Source of the DNA: Pelobates cultripes
Taxonomy: Eukaryota; Chordata; Amphibia; Anura; Pelobatidae
NCBI GenBank assembly: GCA_933207985.1
Contig: OW240917.1
Location: 242,368,480-242,432,479, forward strand
Reading direction: 5' to 3'
DNA length: 64,000 nucleotides
The position numbers and the translations under genes are program-made. Shown here one piece after another: positions 46,633 to 59,258 of the stretch. Within the stretch, counting starts at the first letter, position 1; each line of letters begins with the position of its first letter. Below the pieces are notes generated by a model. It searched no databases, was not told the origin of the DNA, and was given only the letters and a program-made list of their open reading frames with translations.

Positions 46633-46734
46633 TCAGCAGGCAATTTCCTCCAGTGTCCCCATGGTGGCCTGCAGTGGGACAGTCACAGTGTGGCTAATAG
46701 TTTCTGAATGGTTTGGCATGGTGTCACAAGTGCT
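46633..46734 (-). CDS. ASIC2: ASIC2 last coding exon (copy B)
   Basis: The same 102 bases as 25201-25302: acceptor CTTTCTGCAG, 33 codons ending GTLEEIAC, then TGA (46635-46633). Splice signals are intact. If the duplication is real, this would be the terminal exon nearest the upstream exons and could itself serve as the functional 3' end. If it is an assembly artefact, it is the other allele of the same exon. Confidence 0.93.
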   Translation of the reverse strand, partial: STCDTMPNHSETISHTVTVPLQATMGTLEEIAC

Positions 46735-47429
46735 CTGCAGAAAGAGTAAGTAAGCAGATGGTCAAGCAGCTTATTTTATTGTTTTTGTTTTTTTTAATTT
46801 GTAGAATATAATTTGTATATTTGGGGTTTACACAGATAGGGCTCTTCACTACACTGAGAATTGTGATTGACTGAGATCACCACTTCTGATGATGTCAGCC
46901 AAGGAGGCAGATCAGTTGGTGTTCCTGACCCTATAGTGTTCCTTTAAGGCCAAAACAGCCAAACTGGAAAAGTTCTTTCAGTCAGCTATGCTTTCCATTC
47001 AGCTACTCTGGCCTTAAATTTGAAATTCACTTTGAATTCACCTTGAATTCTCATTTTCATGAATAACGCTGTGTGTATTTGGAAGATCACACTATTTAAG
47101 TATTTTTGCAAATTTACTGCTCGTTTAAACGTAATCTATTTATTCACTAAATTGTGAATTGTTTGTAATTCAAAGTGAATTTAAAAGCTGAATTAGAGAA
47201 CTGTAGCAAATCTTGACCATTCAAGTAATTCTGTAAAACCCAGCGGATTTGTGAAAATGTGTTTAATACCATCAGAAATGTGTGTGTGTGTGTGTGTGTA
47301 TAGAGAATGAAAACGTAATCCATCTTCAGTTTCTAGTCGAGTTAAGAAAATATCATAGTAAATGTTTTGTCTCACTCTAGGAATATGGGACATGGGTCAA
47401 ACAATGACCTAAATATTTTTTATATGGAC

Positions 47430-47489
<60 letters not shown>

Positions 47490-48338
47490 TATATTTATAT
47501 ACCTTATAAAACCTCTATTATAAAGGACAAATCTAATTAAGAACACAATTTATATTTGTACACAAGAGGGACATTTATGCTCCATATGTGTCATCAGCCT
47601 TCTTGTAGTGTGAGCAGATATATCCAGACTGGATAAAAATAGATATAGTAAATAAGCACTATGGTGGAATACAAGTGACCTCATTCTGTTGAGTCAGAAA
47701 CACCAATTCTTTGTGTTCTGTAGACCTAAACATTGTAACATCTTTGATATTAGTAGATTCACTTCGTAGAAAACCGGGGATCGGAGAGGCTTTGCCCATT
47801 GTACTTTGCCCATTGTCTTCTACTACCAGTTTAGTGCATCTCTTCAGAATATCAGTTCAGTACTAAGTTTTAGAAAACTCTAAAGCAGTCATGATTCTAC
47901 ATTTAAGACCAGCAACAATTCACAATTTATACATAGACCTCTTTTGTTTAAATATTTGGAACTTGATTATAGGTCTTCAATAAGCTCCATTTTGAGAATC
48001 ACTTGTTAGCTAAAGAATACTTGCCCATTGCCATTGGTATGACTGAACAATATATCAGGACAGATGTGTAGAATAGCCATCTTGGGATTATACTATTGAT
48101 AATTGGCCAATATATGCCTTGATAATTCATATCTAGAAAATGTTCCTGATTGCAAATTTTGCTTTAGTCCGCTATGTGTAGATTCTAGAACCCCCATAAA
48201 GCACTAATCCCCAGTTCTACCTGTGTTAGAACACAACTACACATGACCACAACTGTATATGTCCACATTGATATCTGCAGTGAGTCTTGGTTCATTAATA
48301 TCCTGTTACGTAGCATCCGACCCGTACAGACAACTCAC

Positions 48339-48407
48339 CATATCCTCTGCTCGCCTTCCATCCTCATTCTCCCTTCCAAGGAGATCCAACAGTTTTTCTT
48401 TGATCAG
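48339..48407 (-). CDS. ASIC2: ASIC2 penultimate coding exon (copy B)
   Basis: The 69-bp phase-0 exon is identical to 26916-26984 (LIKEKLLDLLG ... EDM), with conserved acceptor and GTGAGT donor. The preceding intron (48408-58097) is slightly shorter than in copy A because the 29-bp array is shorter, although it carries the extra LTR. Confidence 0.92.
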
Positions 48408-49915
48408 CTGAAAATAACCAAAATTAGAATATTTCACAACAATAAAACGTGAAAGAAGCCATCACAGATTAGCACTATGTAGTATATCATTGACATAGTA
48501 TTTAGTCATAGGTTGCATGTTCTCAGAAAAGTTAAATGAACAAATGTGTCTCCAAATACGTCATATATTTTCGAGGTTAGCTATCAATTCAATACATCTA
48601 TCTAATGTGGGGTACACTCGGAACATATATTTGTAAGTAGTGGTGCTGCTGTAAAGACCAAAATATATACAAAATAACAGATTAAGGAACAGAGCACACA
48701 CACACAAAAATACTGAAATCACTCACCTACCGCAACTCCCGCTTGGCATAAAAATATATTTTTTAAACTTTTTGCTCACACTTTTTAAGTGCCAAGACTC
48801 CATTGGCACTGCTCATCTCTCTGTCTCTTGAAACGTCTTTGAGGATGCGTCTCTTCTTCCATAGGTGGTCCAATCAAATGCTCCTTGTAGATGAGCATTG
48901 GGGACCTGATGTGCAAGGCAGGTTGCTCCACTTGAGCATTCAACGCTTCTCTTAGGAAAGCATTGAATGCAATGTTTTCCTCTAAGCTGCAGTTTTACTC
49001 AGTCAGGGGAGTAAAAGTGCTTCTAGTGGCTTCCTACAAGACAGCCTTTAGAGTTCTGTTTAACCCTTCAGTATTTTACACTGCAGCTTACAATGACAGG
49101 GACACTTCACCCAGACAGCTTCATTGAGATCAAGTGGTCTGGGTGACTTTAGTGTCCCTATAATAAAATTGCAAGTATCAGTTTAATCGTTAGGATTATT
49201 ACTTTCAAGGAAATTATTACTTAAAATCTCAATAATGAGTAATCCAACTCTGAATTCAGCTTTTTTGTGATCTTTATGCCTTTAGTTAACTTGAATAGCA
49301 ATATATCAAAATTTACCTTTGGAAAATTAATTCTCAAAAATTTGCAGGTATGTATGTTAAATATTTTCTTTAATGACAAAACAAAATAGTTGAAATAAAG
49401 TGTACCTTTTTTTTCATCAGACAAAGGGAAGCAATCTATATTGTTAAACATTATTTAGCACCCATGACCTCTGCTTGCCCCGTTAAAATATTGTAAAAAC
49501 CCACCTTATTTTTTTTCCAACCCCCTCCCCCCGATCTGCCTCCTTAATGATTTCAGCCAAACACAATGATTTCCCACAGGAAAGCATTGTGTGCAGTACT
49601 GACCCAGAAAGCACCGCTACTCGCCGTCTGAGGAGTGCCACCAGAGGTCTTCCTAGGCTATAGTGTAAACACTGCCTTTTCACTGAAAAGGCAGAGTTTA
49701 CAGCAAAAACCCTACAGGGACTGGCTATACTCACCAGAACAACTACAATAAGCTGTAGTTGTTATGGTGATATAGTGTCCCTTTAACTTACCATAGTTAC
49801 ATAGTTACATAGTTACTCATTAAGTACTCGTGGGTGAATACCGTCAGGCCCCGAAGCTTTATTTACATTAATTTTCTTTAATAACTGTAGCACCATAAAA
49901 TAAATAACATAAAAT

Positions 49916-49954
<39 letters not shown>

Positions 49955-50694
49955 GATAACGTAAGGTTGTAGATAGTATTAATGAGAACTACGGATGGAA
50001 TAACTAAAAGGATATTGGAAGAATTTAAAAAGGGCAATAGCTCTAACACGGAGATGCAAAGTGTAGCATATCTGATACGATTTGAAGAGCGTTTTATGAC
50101 TAGAGAATGTGTACAGCAGATAAAGTTACATTTCTTTCATTAAAACCTCTGGTGACAATCTTCCTTATCTTTAACAAGCAGCATTCCATAAGTCCAGAGG
50201 GCTGAGCTGAGCAGTTTTATTTGAAAATAGGGAAAGCATGTTTCAATTCTATCAAACATAAAAAACATGATTTTTTATGTTTGAATTATTTTTTATTCCT
50301 ATTGTAATAATTTCTAATCGCGGTTATGGTGAAAAGAAGCTGCAGGTGCAGTCCCTCCATTTTAAGTCGAGCCTTTTTTTCCATTTATCTGACAGAAAAT
50401 TCCCTGTAATAGAAAAGCCTCTCATTTTTAGCACTGCTGAAGGGGTTAATGACTATTCAGCTCAGCTAATACATACAACATGCATTTATATGTTTTTTTG
50501 CAGAATAATGATAAAAGGAAACGTCTTCACAGTCACACTGGCTGTCAAACCACTCAGAAACACCGTGACAAAAAATGTGAGGAACCATAAACTCCTCGCA
50601 CCATAACCACTACACTAAACTGTATGGCTTATGGTGCTCAGCATTTTCTTTTAAAGGAACACTATAGGAATACTACATCTCTAGTTATATTTAG

Positions 50695-51599
50695 TGTGGC
50701 GGAACCAGCCTGGCCACTGGGCATTGAAGAAGACTGATTGCCAGCTTCCTGCCCTGTGACTACGGCCCCATGTTGAAATGCTTGATTTTCCCCTGAAAAG
50801 ACCCGAAAGCCGGGTTATTCGGTACTTTCCCTATTTGAACAGTGATACCCCAGATAGCTATGCCATGGAGCAATTGAACTGTATGTATGTGATCTGAGCG
50901 CCATTCAGTAATAATGGGCACTCAGATTGAATGTACCTGTTTTATGCAATAGCTGCACAGTTATATATATTTATGTATTTTATTGTCTTTTGCTACCATG
51001 TGGCTAATGGAGTTTTGCCTCTTTCCTTGGAGATAATTGGATTACTTCCCAATTATCTCCAGGATAGAATACTCTGTGGAACTGGAGTATGCTGATTCTG
51101 AAAATGTAAGTTTTATGTGAATGTGATACATACTTTTAAAGTTATGAATATTGTGTAAAACTGTATTTTCCTGCCTGTGATAATTACATTAACCCATTGT
51201 GTAAGGTAATTGTATCACAGGCAGAGGGGAGGATTTTGTATGGGAGTGTCTGAGTGTATTGTACGTGTTTATTGGTTGGTTTACAAAACCCTGTGGGTGG
51301 TACTAATGTGTAAGAATGTGTATATAAGGACAAAAAAAACACAGCTCTGGCAGTTCTACTTCACCCTCAATTTGGAGTGCCGTCTCTTATTGGGGGAATC
51401 TGCTACAAGGGATTGCTATGCTCTGCATTCTCTCTTGCTAAATTCACTGCTAAGCTCTTGTAAGAGCTTGTTCCTGTTTTGCTCTCTGAAGGAGTCTACG
51501 ATGGTTATGGTGTCTGCTGGAGTGCTGGAAACTCTCAAGAAGCGCTAGGAGCATCCTTCAATGGAGGTACCCAGTCGAGGTGCCCATCGATCCGTTACA
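50695..51599 (+). mobile_element. solo LTR (copy B), 67 bp shorter than copy A
   Basis: The same TGTGGCGGAACC ... CCGTTACA ends and the same TTTAG flanks as 29211-30182. Two internal deletions are visible: about 46 bp removing the downstream strand of the ATGGAGCC stem, and 21 bp removing AGCTATCTGGGG. Both fall in the folded U3 region and abolish the three-way junction described in findings. Confidence 0.88.
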
Positions 51600-51681
51600 T
51601 TTAGAGATATAACTCCTTTTTGCACTCAAAATATTTTGAAAAAAAGCTTTTTATTCACATTTTTCCAGCACTGAGACTCCT

Positions 51682-52389
51682 TTGGTGCTGCTGAACACAC
51701 ACCTTACCCAGTTGTGTCTAAGGTTCCTGTCCGGTCGCATATACCACGCCTCACCCTTCTGTCAGTCCCTACATTGGCTTCCAGTTAGATATAGGGCTCA
51801 ATTTAAAATTCTGGTGCTTGCTTACAAGTCCATACATAATGCTGCTCCAACCTACCTATCCTCCCTAATACACAAGTATATCCTGTCGAGGCCCCTGCGT
51901 TCTGCCAAAGACCTACGTCTATCCTCTGTCCATACTTCCGCATCTGATGCTCACCTCCAAGACTTCTCCAAGGCTGCACTTTTTCTGTGGTACTCCCTTC
52001 CTTTCTCCGTTAGACTTTCACCCAGTCTCCACGCCTTCAAAAAAATCATGGAAAACTCACTTCTTCAAGAAAGCGTATCAATTAAACTGTTAGCAGGTTT
52101 TCATTCCCCCCCCCCCAATGACTCCTCTCCTGCAACTGTCAAAAATGACCAACTAAGTCTTCAGTGAATACTTTTCTAACAACCTACTTTGTACCCTACT
52201 TTTACCCTTTGTGTCACTATACCCCACTCCCTCTAGAATGTAAGCTCATTGAGCAGGGCCCACCACCTCTCTGTTCCTGTACGTCCAGTTGTCTGGTTAC
52301 AATTTCATGTCTGTTAGTCCACCCATTGTACAGCACTACGGAATCTGATGGCGCTATATAAATAATAAAATAATAATAACAATAATAAT
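51682..52389 (+). pseudogene. L2/CR1-like LINE 3' end (copy B)
   Basis: Counterpart of 30265-30972, with the same SLHWLPVRYRAQFKILVLAY frame, the same poly-C run and the same GGCGCTATATAAATAA tail. Only isolated substitutions separate them (for example TTGAGCAGGG versus TTGAACAGGG near 52250). Confidence 0.7.
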
Positions 52390-54213
52390 TAGGTGCTTAG
52401 AAAAAGAAAGAAAAAACACTATAGAGTCCAAGGTGTTTAGTTTTTTTAAACACTTTAGACACACCTGGGTAATCCCTAAATTCTGGAATGTTAGATGTGC
52501 CTTGAGGAGAGAGTTGAGGAGCACTGGTCTAGGCTAACTGATCAATATAGGAAAAGTGGTCTACAAACATCGGGGATGCCATGTTCAGCAATCTTGCGCT
52601 CAGTGTTCGGAACAATTAGACAGAACAAGAACTCTTTAAATGTAGATGTTTGTTACCTTCAATACAGGGTGTACCTAGAAAATGCCTAGGGATCAGGATA
52701 TTTTCTACTCACAGGCTAACAGTATCAAAGATACGCAGGTTAAGGCTTATTCTAAGAAGTGCCTTTTAACACATATACTGTTACAGTATCTTTAAAGTAG
52801 TGATAATGTATTGCGTACTTTAGAGGCCATGATGCTCTGACCATCACAGTAGCTCTAGGTGCATTAGATGGAACACTGTGCAGTCTCCCCCTGCAAGCGA
52901 CTCAGGAAGGGGCTCTTGAGAATGCAAGAACCTACTTACGTCCACTCGAAATGAAACAGGTACACCCAGAGCAAAGTACTTTGGTACATTAAGTAAAATG
53001 ACGAGTGAAACCCATTACTCGTTTCTCTTATCTCCTCTGCAGAGGGCCTACATTCTTGATGCCATTACAATGGCATTCATGCATGCACAATTTTTCAATC
53101 AGATAGAAAGGAGGAGAGATAAGAGCTAAAGTGACAGATGTAAAGAAAATTAGAAAGATTAATGAAGGGAGGGGGGATAAAAATAGGGAATTTGCATGTG
53201 GCTTCACAGGAGGAGGGATATTAAAGTTAATTAGAAAAACAAGTGCAATTTAATGCTAATTTTACATGATCTTGCTTGGTATTAAGGTCATTTCTTATTT
53301 CTGTGTACGCGGATAAAAGTACAGGCAGTAAGCTGTACAAATAAAACGAGCCTGATATCATTGTGAAAATACAAAAAAAAAAAAAAGACATTGGATTCTT
53401 CATTGCGGGAAGATTTGTGCACTTAAAAATTGACTGAATCAATCTTTCTTCAAAAAAAATGCTGAAAATTTCTAGCAAGCACACTGGAGACTGTCAAAGC
53501 AAATCAATGAAAAAAATAAACTTGATACATTTTCGGTGTCTGTGAAAAATCCGGGGAAAGGCGAAAAATGCCAAAATTCAGTTGTCTCTTCCTTTAGCCA
53601 CTTCACCAATCCCACGACAAGTTACTGTCACCAAGTTGTCATCAGTGGGTCAGTGCTAAAATTGGAGCTATTATTAGTACTTCTACACTCTGTCACACCG
53701 AATTGCATATTAAATCCAACTTTACTGATAGATGTTATCTTTATAACTTTATATTATTATCTTAATATAATATTACGTCACTTCAGACAGTCCACTCAGT
53801 TGTACAAAAATAAATACAGGTCAAAATCATTATTTAGAGATGAGATGTGTGGCACTAAATATCTCATTCTGCACAGCACTGTGTATTTGCATGTTAATGC
53901 AATGCAAGAAAATGCAAAATATTAACAGTAGCTCCTAAAACACAATTGTGTTTGATAAAAAAAAATTGTGCCTTCATTCTTAAAAGACCTCTCTTCTGTC
54001 AGCCTAGTGCAGACACACACATGCAGACATGTACATGCACACAGAGAGCTTTCATACGCAAATGTTCTATACAGAAGACGTACTCATGCACACAGACGCT
54101 CACACACATAGATTCTCAAACACAGCAAGATGCTTGTACACAAACAGCCATACTGACATCCACCGAAAGATGGTAACACACACAGATGTAAATGCAGTCA
54201 AGCACACACACAT
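52390..54213. other. ASIC2 intron, no gene recognised (copy B)
   Basis: Counterpart of 30973-32808, with shorter A runs (near 53373 and 53452) and scattered substitutions. The CA-rich tract near 54005-54213 is interrupted by the private LTR. Confidence 0.6.
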
Positions 54214-54784
54214 TGTGACAGAAAGCAAGGAATTGTGCTGGAAGGAACCTATATACCTCCCCAGATTTTGCAAGGTTCTTACTTTGTGTAATTAGCCCCA
54301 GGGAAATGTGTTATGTTCTAATGAATGTTGCACTTTAAATATGTGTATATTTGGGCCATGGGGTGGAGCACCTGGAGAGTAGGGTGGGCCAGTGCTCCAC
54401 TCCACATTTTGGAAGTTGCTTGGTGAGAAGTCCAGTTCTGGAGTTTGAATCCTAATCTAACTCACCTGAAAAGGATTGTCAATTACCAGTGCTATTAAGT
54501 ACTCCCCTGCCAAGGAAGAAGGAAGATTGTGTTTGGTTTCTGTGAGTGGAAACAGAGAGCTGAAAACCCTGAAGCAGTAAGGCTGTTTATGTTTATGTTT
54601 ATGTTGGGAAATGGACAAGCCATTTACCTTTATACCTTACTGTGCATTTATTTTGGAACCTCAATAAAAGAACAAGTCAGTTTACCTCATCCAGCGTGTG
54701 AAGTGTCTCTAAAGCCTGAAAAGACTGTGTGTAACACCCCAATCCCAGGACAAGGTACCAAGGGAAAGGAGTACTTTTGTCACA
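54214..54784 (+). mobile_element. solo LTR-like insertion private to copy B
   Basis: It starts TGTGACAGAAAGCAAGG and ends TACTTTTGTCACA, with short inverted ends (TGTGACA/TGTCACA). It is flanked by ACAT on both sides (54210-54213 and 54785-54788). Copy A has the intact empty site CACACACATATACAC with a single ACAT. A TTTAAATATGTGTATATT region and CAATAAAAGAAC (near 54662) fit promoter and polyadenylation signals. No internal genes are present, so it is a solo LTR, probably gypsy-type judging from the 4-bp duplication. The open frame 54529-55077 runs across its edge and is not a gene. Confidence 0.85.
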
Positions 54785-55315
54785 ACATATACACACAAAC
54801 ACCCCCCCACACACACACGCTGTGTACTTTTATCCTCTCTATACCCTGGGCTGCCCAGGCTTGCCCCTTGCTTGCCCTCAGTGCCCTGCTGCTCATTATA
54901 GAGCCAGGAAGTGCCAAGATATTACATAATATATTGACAACCACGTTCAGTCTTCATGTTACTATGTTACAGACAGCCCCATTATGGCTTTTACAATCTC
55001 GGGGCCCCTCCAAAGTAAGACGTCTAGGGCTAGTACCCCACCTGCCCCACTCAAAAGACGGACCTGCTGCCTTCTAACAGTGACTTCAGCATTTGTGAAG
55101 TTGACTTTGTTTCGGTATTCCAATGTTCCAATGTCTAAAGTCTCTACAACTGAGTGTGCTAATGAGGGCCCTGAATCCCTGAAGTTTGCAGTGCGACTGG
55201 AGTATGGGTTTCCTGAAACCAGCAATATTGGAAAAGCTGCAACCATCCCTGCTTTTGCTAATTTGGATCTGCGCTTTCAGCTACTTTGGTATATGAACTC
55301 CCACATCAATTAGAC

Positions 55316-55766
55316 TGTAACGTTCACTAGGGAACCCTAACACGCAGACAGGACAGAGTAGAGAGAATTGCAATACCGATCCTTAGAATGGTCGAATTAT
55401 GCAAAAAGGGATAGTCAAAACACGAGCCGAGGTCAAGGGAAACAGAGAGACGTAACCACGAAATCCAAATAACAAGTGCAACGCTCAATGGTAAACCAAA
55501 GACCAGAACAGGGCACTGAGGCAGGGGAGGGGTTATCTTATATACATATAGGGTGTGTCTGATTGGCTAATCTCCAATTAGTGTTAACCACAACACGTGG
55601 GAGGAGTTTCTTCCCTCCCTTGTGGTCTCTGAGGTCATCACTGTGTGCTGTGGAGCGTGCAGCGTCAGACACACTGCCAGTCTGGAGACAGGGACCAGAT
55701 GACGCCGCTCGCTGTGATGAGGTAAGCAAGGTCACCGCGAGCGGCGCGGGGGCAGGGGACCTGACA
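55316..55766 (-). mobile_element. solo LTR, minus orientation (copy B)
   Basis: Counterpart of 33342-33792, with the same 451-bp length and the same TAGAC duplications (55311-55315 and 55767-55771). Only isolated substitutions separate them. Confidence 0.87.
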
Positions 55767-55771
55767 TAGAC

Positions 55772-57424
55772 AAAACAGACTTGGGTATTTATTTGCTTAT
55801 TTCTGCTGAGCAACATTTTACGCCTTCATTGCATTTTTGTTAATGGTGTCTACAACTCATCAGACGACTGATTAAAAACTGCTGGCACACTTTATAAAAA
55901 GTTCTGGTTTTACAACTTATTAGTCCATTTCTCCACTCCCAGTGTAGCATAATTTTCATATAGATTTCGAAAGACATTACAAGTTAGCAGTTATGATAAT
56001 ACAACTGGTAAAGAATTTCATCTATACATCATGCTAGCAGATGTGCTAGCAAATGTCTACATTTCTAAATCAGAGGTTAAAAACCATCCCACCCCCTCTT
56101 TTCAGTCAGTGCCAATTGGCACAGATATAATGAGGCTGTGCTCTACAAGTCTATTATCAAGGAAACCTTCCTTTGAGCATGACTCCTGCTTAAATTCAAA
56201 ATAAGTGATGGCAATGCCTGCAAGGTGAAGTTGCTAGAGCAGCACCAGCAGCAGTTTGGAAAGAAACATCCAGAAAGATTCATTGCATCAGCTTTGGACA
56301 TGCAATCTGAGAATAGAGAGAGAGAGAGAATAGATCCTTTTTATTTACGCAAAGCCAACATAAAGTGTTGGGGACCTTTTACTGAAAGCAGGTCTGTGCT
56401 CCCAAACAAGGGAATACGGAAGAGGTATGTCTTACACTAAGTTTAACACCCACTGAAAACATGATTGATGCTCTCAGCAGGAGAGAAGTGTTATGGAAAT
56501 AAGTGAAAATATGACGTTTTAATAGTATTAAAGGGAGAAATGCTTAATTCTTCAACATGAGTTAAGCAGATGCTTAGAAAACTGCAAACCTATATCTGTC
56601 ATGGCAGGTTGACTTTAAATGGACTCTGTCTCCAAATTAGTTTTGAGCATCTCATAAAGAACATGCTTATACAAACATTGCTGAATGTCCAATGTAGTCA
56701 AAGGATAGCTTATGACAAAATAGGGACTACTTTGTCTACTGGTAAATCCTCAAATTGACAAAACTTGACAAAAGGTGCAGTAACGTCGTCAAGTTCAGTC
56801 AATTCCCCAAGCTGTCGCTGCCTCGTGTGCGTATAACTCTTTTCAGCCCTTATATTTCACAGCATCCACCACACCTACTCCTCCTCTTTGTCTTTTTTTC
56901 TATTCATGCTATCTGTAATAATTACTAATTTATTTTACAACGTATGGTGCGCAGTAGCAAGGAGAATGCTCAGCTTAGCTGGGTTAATTAAATGCATGCC
57001 ATGTATACCTCAAGAACAATGAGTTCCATTTCAAGCGTTTTAAATGTATTATTATTAGAAATATCTTTAAAAAACGCTACACAGTGTATGTGTATATATA
57101 TATAAAAAAAAAAAACACAACGTAACAGACAATTCATGCACTGTTACAAAATTACAGAATATAGGTTAGGTGGGAATTAGTTGAATTGGGAAGTGAGAGC
57201 ACTGGGGTGCACAGTGTGAGCGAGAAGAGAATCTGAGAGTTCTCTACCAGAGAAAGGACTCAACCGAGAGGATCTCAGTCTGCAGCTATTAACTCTCTCA
57301 TAAATCCTGGATAGAGAGCTTTTTAATCCCTTTTAATTTCAGTAGTCACAGCACAGAGGTAGATAAAAATACAACTGAAGGAAATGGCAGAAAGCTTAGA
57401 TCTGCTGCCCAAACGAAATGTAAA
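55772..57424. other. ASIC2 intron, no gene recognised (copy B)
   Basis: Counterpart of 33798-35438. A frame at 56225-56440 (KLLEQHQQQFGKKHPERF) is open here but broken by stops in copy A, and no family was recognised. A TATATATATA plus poly-A stretch near 57090-57115 differs in length and sequence between copies. Confidence 0.5.
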
Positions 57425-58073
57425 TCTGTATTATACACAGAGCACTGAGTGTATCTGTATTATACACAGAGCAGTGAGTGTATCTGTATTATACACAGAG
57501 AGCACTGAGTGTATCTGTATTATACACAGAGCACTGAGTGTATCTGTATTATACACAGGGCAGTGAGTGTATCTGTATTATACAGAGAGCATTGAGTGTA
57601 TCTGTATTATACACAGAGCAGTGAGTGTATCTGTATTATACACAGAGAGCACTGAGTGTATCTGTATTATACACAGAGCAGTGAGTGTATCTGTATTGTA
57701 CACAGAGAGCAGTGAGTGTATTTGTGTTATACACAGAGAAGTGAGTGTATCTGTATTATACACAGAGCACTGAGTGTATCTGTATTATACACAGGGCAGT
57801 GAGTGTATCTGTATTATACACAGAGAGCAGTGAGTGTATTTGTATTATACACAGAGAGCAGTGAGTGTATTTGTGTTATACACAGAGCACTGAGTGTATC
57901 TGTATTATACACAGAGCAGTGAGTGTATCTGTATCATACACCAAGCACTGAGTGTTTCTGTATTATACACAGAACAGTGAGTGTATCTGTATTATACACA
58001 GAGCACTGAGTGCATCTGTATTATACACAGAGAGCAGTGAGTGTATCTGTAGTATACACAGTGCACTAAGTGT
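57425..58073. repeat. 29-31 bp minisatellite beside the ASIC2 splice donor (copy B, short)
   Basis: About 22 units of the TCTGTATTATACACAGAGCA-type repeat, against more than 40 in copy A. The order of variants (for example TTGTGTTATACAC and GTATCATACACCAAGCACTG) shows that the arrays align at both ends and differ by loss or gain of internal blocks. Confidence 0.92.
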
Positions 58074-58097
58074 AACTTGCAGTGAATTTGTACTCAC

Positions 58098-58177
58098 CTC
58101 ATAAATATAGTCAAACAGTTCCAGGATTGTCAAAATACTCGCCCCTATAAATAGTCCCATCTGACCCCCGATATCTC
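58098..58177 (-). CDS. ASIC2: ASIC2 exon encoding the pore-lining TM2 segment (copy B)
   Basis: An 80-bp exon with the same splice sites and product as 36735-36814, including the GAS selectivity-filter motif. One synonymous change (ATT for ATC, Ile) at 58134 is the only coding difference in all four exons. Confidence 0.93.
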
Positions 58178-58982
58178 CTGTTGGAGAAAACACAGCAATG
58201 TCAGAAAGACAAGACAAGCCCAGAGGGCAAGTGACAAGAATCCAAATCTCTAACACTTTCCCTCTGCAGTCTAAGGAATGGAACTTTGTAGTTTAATGTA
58301 TTGTGTGCCACAGGGATTAGAGCCTATCATTATAATAATCTACCATACTACTTTTTCTAGCCCTGTACATCAACGGCAGCCCTTAACATTGCTTGACAGA
58401 GGGAGACAGAGATATGATAGACATTTCTGAAACCGTAACACAACAGGACAGCAGGGGAGCAGGTTTCAGAGATAGAGAATAGCTGGAAGAAAAAAGGTTA
58501 TTTTGTGAAATAAAAAAAAAATTGAAGGAATATAGTGTCTCAGACAAGCAAGCACAGGTTTGCAACTCGAGAGAGATTTAAACAACAGAGTTTTTAAATC
58601 ACAGAACAGACTCCCAGTTGAGATGGTTAAGGCTAATCAAATCATTCCCTCTCGGCCTTGTGTATACACAGGCCTGGCTTAGTTTTCTGCTTAAAAACAC
58701 TGTATATGATGTTAGCCCCAGCAGTACAGCTACGTTGTCATAATAATTTGTTATTTAAAGATTTTAATCCAAAAATGGAATGTTCTACCCAGGTATAGAC
58801 AGCCAGGACTCAGTGTTTGATAGGTAGTGTGTGTTTTTGGCTGCGTGTGTGTGTTTGTGGCTCTGTGTGTATGCAGTGGGAATAGTATATAGGGCTGTGC
58901 AAGTGGTATGTACTGAGGTTTAACCCTGGCATATTCCGTAATTATTGGGGCATTCAGGAATCTGTAGAAAGTCTAAACTCAC

Positions 58983-59074
58983 CCAGCAATCCAGCCACCT
59001 CATATGCTTTCCTCTGTTCAATCGTCTCATAATTTAGAGCCTCGAAGAACACGTCCAACACAAGTATGTTCTCC
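58983..59074 (-). CDS. ASIC2: ASIC2 exon upstream of TM2 (copy B)
   Basis: The 92-bp exon is identical to 37623-37714 ([20 protein letters not shown] ... AGLL), with acceptor TTTACACAG and donor GTGAGT. Its upstream intron contains the 49-bp array and continues past the window end. Confidence 0.92.
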
Positions 59075-59258
59075 CTGTGTAAAGAAGAAGCACAGGCTCA
59101 GAGATCATCAAGCTCCTTTCTAGAGAATGCATAACAACATAATGAATAATTAAATATTTTGCTTGGTATTCTGTGTAAATAGCCTACATCACTCATGGCT
59201 ATCCTGGACATTGCAAAAGCATTCTGAACATCATCAGGGATACACAGTGCAACTGGTA

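Larger units (their letters stand above)
42929..59258. repeat. copy B of the direct duplication carrying the ASIC2 3' end
   Basis: It starts at the first base after the gap with TCAATACCTGGGTGCAGCC, identical to 21498 onward. It carries the same ASIC2 exons, solo LTRs, LINE fragments and arrays as copy A, in the same orientation. Differences seen include scattered substitutions, small indels, a 571-bp private LTR at 54214, a 67-bp shorter solo LTR at 50695, a shorter 29-bp array and a much longer 49-bp array. Homology continues into the 49-bp array beyond 59258. The 49-bp array then runs uninterrupted into new sequence at 63345. Confidence 0.95.
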
